Below, piece after piece: positions 31,958-37,982 of a stretch of DNA of 37,982 nucleotides. Every line of letters begins with the position of its first letter. Within the stretch, counting starts at the first letter, position 1. Under the pieces are notes generated by a model, which was not told the DNA's origin, ran no database searches, and saw only the letters and a list, made by a program, of their open reading frames with translations. Position numbers and translations under genes: made by a program. Source of the stretch: Pricia sp. (lineage in GTDB: Bacteria > Bacteroidota > Bacteroidia > Flavobacteriales > Flavobacteriaceae); NCBI GenBank assembly GCA_024635875.1, contig JAGXIC010000092.1, positions 1 to 37,982 on the forward strand. The letters are read 5' to 3'.

Positions 31958-33400
31958 ATGAAAACCAACCGAGACCTTCCCATTCTTTTCGCCCTCATTT
32001 GGTGCGGCCTAACGTTCGCACAACAAGCACCGAAAATTCACAACTCGGACAAAATCCCAGAAATTGTAATCGATCTTGACGACGAAAAAGGCATCGACCC
32101 AGTGCAGATCGAGAAATACAACAGGCTTAAAAAGGGACAATTCTTCCGGCTCAAAATCGATAACGTCAATACCTATTTGTACGACGTTAGCGTTGGTAAT
32201 GACGATATCGATACTACAGTGGAACTACCCGCGAGCTTGTTAAATCTTTTGGATTTCGGAGGCATCAAATCCTCCTTGGGCAATTTGAATTCAGTTAGTG
32301 AGGTCGTGAAAAAATTTGTGGCCGTTGATTATGACGCAAACCTTCTGGCTTTCGATGCGGGCAGGTTACAGACGACCGAGGGTTTGGAAACGTATTTTTC
32401 AAAATTGAAAAGTAACGCGAAGATGGTCTTTGGCGCCATCGATACCCAGAGTACCGAAGTCGATGCGATTTTTGTCAAGGCCGAAAATTTTCAAAATACA
32501 ATGACATCCGTTGAGCGGAACGTATTTGGTACCGTACCCTCAAAAAAGGATGTTAAGGCCACACTCACCTCGTTTAACGAACTAAAAACGGTACTTCTCA
32601 AAATCAAGGAGAATCTGGTACAAGAAAATATGCAGTTTTTGAAGGTCATCGCAACGAATGAAGCTGCTATCACCAAGGACAAGAATTTAAAAGCATCAGT
32701 TTCTGAAATCAAAACGGTGTACGAGACCTTGTTAAAAGTATCCAACGCCCTTATTGCCCAGCTATCCGCAGAAAACTATGGTACATTTTCGGAAGTACTT
32801 ATTGGGGTGCTCAACAATCTGGATTTCAGTTATACTACCTTACCTATTCAAAGGTTTGGCGATGTAAACGAATTGATTATCAGTCTCAAACCTCGGGATA
32901 AAAACGCAAAACTTTCCGGCTACTCGACCGTGCTGCGTATCCCAGATATCGAAACATCTTTTTGGGGCGTCAGTACCGGATTTTACGTAACCGCTAATCC
33001 TGAAAACAATTATTCCGTAGTCGAACGTGTCGAAAACGGACAGTCCTTTTATGATTTTTTGGAAGAGGATACGGCAAGCGTAGAACTCGGTTTGAATACC
33101 ATGATCCGCTACGGACGGCGCTTAGGCGAAGTTCTGGATACCCCGACTTTCTGGCACTTTGGTTTCGGCGCCGGACTCAGCATCGACCAAAAGTTCAAGC
33201 CACGCCTCATGGCCGGCACCGGACTTGCCTTTGGCAACAAGAACAAGCTATTCATCGATTTCGGGGCGATTCATATGTACTTTAATACCTTAAGCAAGGC
33301 GTACACCATAGAAGAAAATACCGTTTTACCGAAAGATTTTTTAGTGAATGCGACGCGCATCAATGGGTATCTTTCTTTAGGGTACTTGATCAGTCTCTAG
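31958..33400 (+). CDS. Secreted/outer-membrane protein of unknown family
   Basis: A 480-aa protein with a signal peptide (PILFALIWCGLTFA, cut near AQQAP). After a short N-terminal module with a beta-rich character (FRLKIDNVNTYLYDVSV), residues ~130-300 look like extended helical/coiled segments (LKTVLLKIKENLVQENMQFL and SVSEIKTVYETLLKVSNALI). The C-terminal ~120 residues read as amphipathic strands ending in a short hydrophobic tail (FWHFGFGAGLSI, LMAGTGLAFGNKNKLFIDFG, GYLSLGYLISL), consistent with an outer-membrane beta-barrel or barrel-like end. I do not recognise the family. Next to the DUF2254 gene and in the same direction, it could be an envelope partner of that protein (inference). Confidence 0.75.
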   Translation: MKTNRDLPILFALIWCGLTFAQQAPKIHNSDKIPEIVIDLDDEKGIDPVQIEKYNRLKKGQFFRLKIDNVNTYLYDVSVGNDDIDTTVELPASLLNLLDFGGIKSSLGNLNSVSEVVKKFVAVDYDANLLAFDAGRLQTTEGLETYFSKLKSNAKMVFGAIDTQSTEVDAIFVKAENFQNTMTSVERNVFGTVPSKKDVKATLTSFNELKTVLLKIKENLVQENMQFLKVIATNEAAITKDKNLKASVSEIKTVYETLLKVSNALIAQLSAENYGTFSEVLIGVLNNLDFSYTTLPIQRFGDVNELIISLKPRDKNAKLSGYSTVLRIPDIETSFWGVSTGFYVTANPENNYSVVERVENGQSFYDFLEEDTASVELGLNTMIRYGRRLGEVLDTPTFWHFGFGAGLSIDQKFKPRLMAGTGLAFGNKNKLFIDFGAIHMYFNTLSKAYTIEENTVLPKDFLVNATRINGYLSLGYLISL

Positions 33401-33477
33401 CTTTCAAATAGGATTGACTATATGCTTCAATACCGCAGCGGTCAAGTGTGCCAATAGGGTTAGGTCGTGCCTTTTGG

Positions 33478-33513
33478 CTTGAGTTTAGGCTGAGCGCAGT
33501 CGAAGTTCTCAAG
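33478..33513. repeat. REP-like palindromic intergenic element
   Basis: GGCTGAGCGCAGTCGAAG (33488-33505) matches an intergenic motif I remember as very common in Bacteroidota genomes (reverse complement CTTCGACTGCGCTCAGCC). It is enclosed by the inverted repeat CTTGAG (33478-33483) / CTCAAG (33508-33513). It lies between two convergent genes, a typical location. Confidence 0.6.
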
Positions 33514-33532
33514 ATATCCTCAAGTCGAGTCC

Positions 33533-33904
33533 TCACTCCTCCAACAAATATCCGATATTTTCCATATTCGCGGTATGATAGGCCACCAGACGGTTGAACG
33601 ACATCATATAGCTCAGTTCCCTCACTTTTTTGCCGACCCCCTTTTCGGTGGCAATATGGTGTAAATTCTCCGTAATCTCGGTAACGATCGAATCGATGGT
33701 ATTGCCAGGGTTCACATGTAACTCGCGTAAATGTTGGGAAGTCTCTTCCTCGTTCGTACAACTGAACGCCACATAAGCCATTAAAAGTTGCTGTTCCCGT
33801 TCCGATAGAAAGCTGATATCGCTGTCGTTGAAATAATGGTTCACTTGTTTGGCTATGGCGTAGAGGTTGCTGAGCTCTTTGCCCAATAGATCTTCTTTTG
33901 TCAT
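33533..33904 (-). CDS. Helical protein, possibly ferritin-like (DUF892/YciE-type), low-confidence family
   Basis: A 123-aa all-helical protein. Segments LLGKELSNLYAIAKQVNHYF, then REQQLLMAYVAFSCTNEEET and SQHLRELHVNPGNTIDSIVT look like a helical bundle with a mid-position E-x2-x-H-like arrangement (EEETSQHLREL), as in ferritin-like DUF892 proteins. The C-terminal half (SYMMSFNRLVAYHTANMENI) would be the late helix. The length is shorter than typical (~160 aa), so the assignment is tentative; it could be a partial relative or an unrelated helical protein. Its gene follows the RND permease gene by 118 bp on the minus strand. The other stress-type genes nearby fit a ferritin-like role. Confidence 0.55.
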   Translation of the reverse strand: MTKEDLLGKELSNLYAIAKQVNHYFNDSDISFLSEREQQLLMAYVAFSCTNEEETSQHLRELHVNPGNTIDSIVTEITENLHHIATEKGVGKKVRELSYMMSFNRLVAYHTANMENIGYLLEE

Positions 33905-34022
33905 TTTTTAATAGGATTAAATTGTTCTTCCCAATATACTTGTTTTAAGAAGTATCCAATAATGCATTCGGAAAAAATAGTAGTGCTGAAAGTTAAAGGG
34001 TATGGCGAACCGGAACCGGGTC

Positions 34023-37000
34023 TTACTTATCCGCCAACACAGGATTTTCCACAGGGGCCGTATTGGAAACATCCACTTGTTTGACAGTTCTTCCTTTTTC
34101 AATGAATAGCCGTGCATCTTCCAAAGCCAAATACAAACAGGGTACGATGACCAAGATGATAGCGGTGGCGAATACGATACCGAACCCCAATGAAATTGCC
34201 ATCGGGATCAAATACATCGCCTGGCTCGAATTCTCCAGGATTATGGGAGCTAGCCCACCAAAAGTTGTCATGGTGGTCAATATTATGGGTCGGAACCGTC
34301 GTAAACCCGCTTCGTGGATAGATTTGTAAATGGCATCGCCTTCCCTTCTGCGTTTATTGGCATAATCGATCATAATTAAAGAGTCGTTCACCACCACGCC
34401 CGAAAGTGCGATAATACCCATTAGGCTTACCAAAGACAGATCATAACCTAAAAGGATGTGACCGACTACCGCGCCTACCACGCCGAAGGGAATGGCGGTC
34501 ATCACGATCAGGGGCTGAATATAACTACTGAACGCAACGGCAAGCAAGGTGTAAATTAAAAACAATGCGATGCCAAAGCCTGCTTTCAGGGTATCGGTAC
34601 TTTCGCGCATATCGGCCTGGCTACCTTCAAAAGTCCAAGTAATACCGGGGAAATCCGCCCGCAATTGGGGCAATGTTTCTTCTTGTACCGAGGCGATGAC
34701 ACGGTTTACGGAATTGGCCGGTTCCACGTCCATCCCCACATTGACTACCCTTCGGCCGTCCCTACGATTGATGCTGCTAAAGGCTTCCCGCTGTTCTACC
34801 TCGACAACATCCATCAACGGAACCTCGATACCATTGGGCGTACGAATCAAGAAATTTTCTAGGTTTTTAATATTCTTGCGTTCCTCCAAAGGCAGTTTGA
34901 CGCGGACCTCGATTTCGTTCGTCCCTCGCAATTGTCGCATGGCCAAGGCACCAAAAAAACCGTCACGTACCTGCTGGCCTACTTCATCGGATGTCAGGCC
35001 GAGACTGCGGCCTTGTGGCAATAATTTGAAGTCGAACTGCATTTTACCCTTGTTGTAATTATCGCTTACGTCGCGGGTATTCGTAAAGGCCTCCATACGT
35101 TCTACGAATGCGTTAGTCGCCTTTTCCAGCATATCGATATTGGCATGGCTTAAGTCGATACTGATATCCTGCCTAGCCCCGCCCGGACCGCGTTCTGCTT
35201 CAAAAGTAATCTGGTCGACGCCCTCGATATCCCCGATATTGTCACGCCATAGGGCAATGACTTCCGCAGCGGTAATATCCCTTTCGTCCGGAGGTAGCAT
35301 TACGATTTCGACATCGATAAAGTTTTGGCCCCGTACATTGGTCTTTATGCCTTCAGCTACTTTATAGAGGTCGTGCTCTTCGAACATCCGTTGCGTGGCC
35401 GCCGAGATATCACTGGCTACCTTAGCAGCCTTTTCGGGGGTTGTGCCGACGGGGAGCCTTACGCCGGCCTCAATTTCATCGGCAGCTACTTCGGGCATCA
35501 TAATAAGCCCCATATGTCCGCTAAGTCCGTAGCCGCCTACCATCAATAAAAGCGCAACGGCCACGCTTAACGTAATGTATCGAAATTCAAGGCAGCGGTC
35601 TAGAAAGGGTCGGTAATGGTTATCGACAAACCGATCAAAAGCTTTTGCGAAAATTTTTTGCCAACTTTCAAGTTTGAGCACCCATTTATTCTTGCTTTTT
35701 TGTTCTTTGAGATGTCCCAAATGAGAGGGTAAAATAAACAAGGCCTCTAAAAGGGAAACGGCTAGAATAACAATAACGACTGCAGGTAGGGGCTGCCAAA
35801 ATTTTCCTGTTTCCCCGGGCATAAAGAGAAGGGGCACAAAAGCGATAATCGTCGTAATGATACTGAAAATCACAGGGAATGAAACGTCTTTGGTGCCCGC
35901 AATGGCAGCTTTCATTGGTGACAAGCCCTTTTGACGATATTCATACACGTTTTCGCCGACCACAATGGCGTCATCGACTACGATGCCCAGCACCACCAAA
36001 AATCCGAACATCGAGATCATATTTATGCTGATGCCGATCAGCGGCAACAACATCATGCCCCCGATAAAGGAAACCGTCATGCCCATCATGACCCAGAACG
36101 CCAATCGATATTCGAGAAAAAGGGTGAGAATAATCAATACGATGACTATGGCAAGCACCCCATTTTCGGTAAGTAATGACAAACGTTCCCTGTAATCGGA
36201 TGCGCGGTTACTATCGGTACGAAACTCTACCCCCGGCGGTAATTTAAAGTCTTCGAGAATGGCCAATGCCGCTTCCTCGATTTCTAGTGGAGACTGATTT
36301 CCGATCCGGAAAATTCGTAATTCGACATAGTTCTGTTGGTTGAACTGGCCGTTAAATCCAATTTCCTCAAAACCGTCGGTGATTTCTGCAATATCACTAA
36401 GCATGACATTTTCTCCTGATTCGGAAGCGAGTATGGGGATATTTCCGAATTCCTCGGCCCATTGTTTACGTTCTTGCATCCGAAGCAGAATTTCACCGCT
36501 CTGGGTCTGTACCGCACCAGCGGGCACATCACTACTGCTTTGGCGGATAAGGTCGGCCACGCGGCCTAGGGTAAGATTGTATTTCTGAAGATTTTGTCCG
36601 GTGATTTCGACGCGGGTCTCGTATTCGGGCACATTGCCCAACTCGACTTGCGTAATGGTGGGATTGCTCAATAGAATGGTGCGCAGGCGTTCACCGAGCT
36701 GGCGCATCGTCCACACATCAGCTTCGCCGAAGAGACCGATCTGAAGGACGTCACGCTGCCTTGATTGAAGGCGTACTTCGGGCTGCTCGATATCATCGGG
36801 GAAGGTGCGGATACGGTTTATCGCCTGATCGATATCCTGAAAAGCTTGCATACGCTCGGTACCGGCAACCAGCTCAATGGTAATATTGCCCGATCCCTCG
36901 CTAGCTTCCGATACTACTTCCTTAATGCCCTGAACGCCTCGAACCGCCTCTTCAACGGGCTGTAGTATGCCTTGTTCGACTTCGACAGGTGAGGACCCGG

Positions 37001-37196
37001 GGTAGGCTACGGAAACTTCCACGAAATCAAGTTGGAATTCCGGGAACACCTCTTTTTGAATGTTGTACATCGTAAAGATTCCCCCGGCGAGCAGCACCAT
37101 CATCAACAAGTTGACCGCAATAGAATTACGGGCCATATAGCCAATAACGCCTTCTTTTCTGGTTTGATTCCCTTCCGTTTCTTCGTTCTTGTCCAT
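34023..37196 (-). CDS. RND efflux transporter, inner-membrane permease subunit
   Basis: A 1057-aa AcrB/HAE-type pump. It has TM1 near residues 24-44 ([20 protein letters not shown]), a large periplasmic loop (~45-340: [38 protein letters not shown]), the TM cluster ~345-480 with the proton-relay motif [13 protein letters not shown] (D408, D409, comparable to AcrB D407/D408), a second periplasmic loop (~530-840), and a second TM cluster with [16 protein letters not shown]. Length matches the family. It is proton-driven and exports a substrate together with the periplasmic adaptor and an outer-membrane channel; specificity (drugs, detergents, metals) cannot be told. The adaptor gene lies 5 bp upstream in the same operon. 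The outer-membrane channel gene may lie beyond the window. Confidence 0.95.
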   Translation of the reverse strand: MDKNEETEGNQTRKEGVIGYMARNSIAVNLLMMVLLAGGIFTMYNIQKEVFPEFQLDFVEVSVAYPGSSPVEVEQGILQPVEEAVRGVQGIKEVVSEASEGSGNITIELVAGTERMQAFQDIDQAINRIRTFPDDIEQPEVRLQSRQRDVLQIGLFGEADVWTMRQLGERLRTILLSNPTITQVELGNVPEYETRVEITGQNLQKYNLTLGRVADLIRQSSSDVPAGAVQTQSGEILLRMQERKQWAEEFGNIPILASESGENVMLSDIAEITDGFEEIGFNGQFNQQNYVELRIFRIGNQSPLEIEEAALAILEDFKLPPGVEFRTDSNRASDYRERLSLLTENGVLAIVIVLIILTLFLEYRLAFWVMMGMTVSFIGGMMLLPLIGISINMISMFGFLVVLGIVVDDAIVVGENVYEYRQKGLSPMKAAIAGTKDVSFPVIFSIITTIIAFVPLLFMPGETGKFWQPLPAVVIVILAVSLLEALFILPSHLGHLKEQKSKNKWVLKLESWQKIFAKAFDRFVDNHYRPFLDRCLEFRYITLSVAVALLLMVGGYGLSGHMGLIMMPEVAADEIEAGVRLPVGTTPEKAAKVASDISAATQRMFEEHDLYKVAEGIKTNVRGQNFIDVEIVMLPPDERDITAAEVIALWRDNIGDIEGVDQITFEAERGPGGARQDISIDLSHANIDMLEKATNAFVERMEAFTNTRDVSDNYNKGKMQFDFKLLPQGRSLGLTSDEVGQQVRDGFFGALAMRQLRGTNEIEVRVKLPLEERKNIKNLENFLIRTPNGIEVPLMDVVEVEQREAFSSINRRDGRRVVNVGMDVEPANSVNRVIASVQEETLPQLRADFPGITWTFEGSQADMRESTDTLKAGFGIALFLIYTLLAVAFSSYIQPLIVMTAIPFGVVGAVVGHILLGYDLSLVSLMGIIALSGVVVNDSLIMIDYANKRRREGDAIYKSIHEAGLRRFRPIILTTMTTFGGLAPIILENSSQAMYLIPMAISLGFGIVFATAIILVIVPCLYLALEDARLFIEKGRTVKQVDVSNTAPVENPVLADK

Positions 37197-37201
37197 ATTT
37201 T

Positions 37202-37982
37202 CTAATTCTTTTTCGAAGCTTCTCCCGCCGTTCTCAGCCCGACCCCATTGCTAACGGTACTCAAATCGGTAGTGACCACTTTTTCCCCATCTTCGAGTCC
37301 TTTTCGGACGTAAGCGTACACATCATCGTTCAATACGATATCTACCTCCCGGATTTCCAGCTTTTCCTCTTTCATGACCCATACCGTGTTGTTACTCCGG
37401 ATGTAGTCCCTTTTAAGCCGGACTACATTAGCAACCGGGTCTGCCATAACGTTGACTTCGACGAAGGTACCGATCATGAGTTTGGGCTTTGCTAAGGTAT
37501 CTTTAGCATTGGCCAAGGGATCGGGCACTTTGACCAAGATTCTTGCAAGCCGTGTCTGATCCTCGAGTGCGCCGATCTGTTTGTCCAAATAGCCTTCTCG
37601 AAAGCCATCTGCACCCCAGGCGGTGGGATTGGTAATCTTAACGGGAGAACCTTGATCGGAATCACCATTGCTAAAGCTCAACCATTGCAATTTCGATACG
37701 GGCAGTGTGGCCGTAATCCAATAATACTCCGTACCCACAAGACGGCCCAATATGTCGCCTTGTGCAACTTGGGAGCCCTCGGTGACGTTTTGACTTAAAA
37801 TGTGGGCATCGAACGGAGCACGTATGGTCGTTCGCGACAGGTTCAACTGGGCCTGTTCCATAGAGGCTTTGGCTCCGCCGATACTAGCTTTTACGGCGTT
37901 AAGTTGCGGTTTTCGAAGTACCAATTCACGCTCTCCCTCCGTAAGGGGGTTGCCGCCGAACAGAGAATCATCGGTAATAAGC
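37202..37982 (-). CDS. RND efflux periplasmic adaptor (MFP/HlyD family), C-terminal part; gene runs off the window
   Basis: The frame stays open to the window edge (about 260 residues visible), so the start lies beyond 37982. A coiled-coil segment ([20 protein letters not shown]) is followed by the lipoyl/biotinyl-like half motif [20 protein letters not shown] and [20 protein letters not shown] (the typical barrel-sandwich hybrid end), then a beta-barrel domain ([20 protein letters not shown]) and the membrane-proximal domain with [20 protein letters not shown], ending [19 protein letters not shown]. It links the permease at 34023-37196 to an outer-membrane channel. A pump operon order adaptor-permease on the minus strand is normal. 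Confidence 0.93.
   Translation of the reverse strand, partial: LITDDSLFGGNPLTEGERELVLRKPQLNAVKASIGGAKASMEQAQLNLSRTTIRAPFDAHILSQNVTEGSQVAQGDILGRLVGTEYYWITATLPVSKLQWLSFSNGDSDQGSPVKITNPTAWGADGFREGYLDKQIGALEDQTRLARILVKVPDPLANAKDTLAKPKLMIGTFVEVNVMADPVANVVRLKRDYIRSNNTVWVMKEEKLEIREVDIVLNDDVYAYVRKGLEDGEKVVTTDLSTVSNGVGLRTAGEASKKN

Noticed and set aside
37202-37924. A complete 240-aa reading of the adaptor
   Set aside because: The apparent start is a TTG and the frame continues open to the window edge with adaptor-like residues; it is a 5'-truncated longer gene.

Overview
The window reads as chromosomal DNA of a marine-type member of the Bacteroidota, most likely family Flavobacteriaceae. The signs are gliding/type IX secretion (T9SS) adhesins with type B C-terminal domains paired with PorP/SprF outer-membrane proteins, formylglycine-type sulfatase lipoproteins, Bacteroidota-style -7 boxes (TAnnTTTG) in front of several genes, and little sign of Shine-Dalgarno sequences. 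I cannot fix the genus from sequence alone. I see no rRNA, recognisable tRNA, CRISPR array, transposase or phage gene. The window looks like ordinary chromosome with an accessory-flavoured middle section.

Region 1 (1-6395) holds two consecutive adhesin + PorP/SprF cassettes that are clearly paralogous. The first adhesin is cut by the window edge; the second is complete (1166 aa). Region 2 (6441-9313) is housekeeping: isopentenyl-diphosphate isomerase, a 6-pyruvoyl-tetrahydropterin synthase/QueD-type enzyme, a Bcp-type peroxiredoxin, mannose-6-phosphate isomerase and a small conserved protein with a good terminator. Region 3 (9555-18096) has a SulP anion transporter, a previously uncalled 31-33 aa membrane miniprotein, a DnaQ exonuclease/GIY-YIG nuclease fusion with a UvrC-like cysteine cluster and a TTG start, then two sulfatase lipoproteins followed by a GH3-family acyl-adenylating enzyme.

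Region 4 (18188-22462) has an M48-like metallopeptidase and two AsmA/DUF748-like envelope proteins flanking a cysteine-free ArsC-fold protein whose gene is preceded by an (ATA)n microsatellite. Region 5 (22535-27693, minus strand) is regulatory: an AraC-type regulator with a small upstream ORF, and an AraC regulator / single-domain response regulator / CHASE3-PAS-histidine kinase operon. Region 6 (27846-33904) is a cluster of small proteins of stress-associated families (DUF7218-like, a short family often mislabelled PRPP synthetase, an acidic lipoprotein, DUF1328, DUF2383, DUF2945), then a DUF2254 membrane protein, an unrecognised secreted protein and a possible ferritin-like protein. It contains a 300-bp intergenic stretch rich in nested inverted repeats. 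Region 7 (34023-37982, minus strand) is an RND efflux permease and the C-terminal part of its periplasmic adaptor, which runs off the window.

The most interesting points are the duplicated adhesin/PorP cassettes, the UvrC-type Cys cluster in the DnaQ-GIY-YIG fusion, the Cys-less ArsC-like protein with its microsatellite, the structured intergenic region at 29269-29462, the stress-protein cluster beside a sensor operon, and -7 boxes that nearly touch start codons, suggesting leaderless or very short-leader mRNAs.
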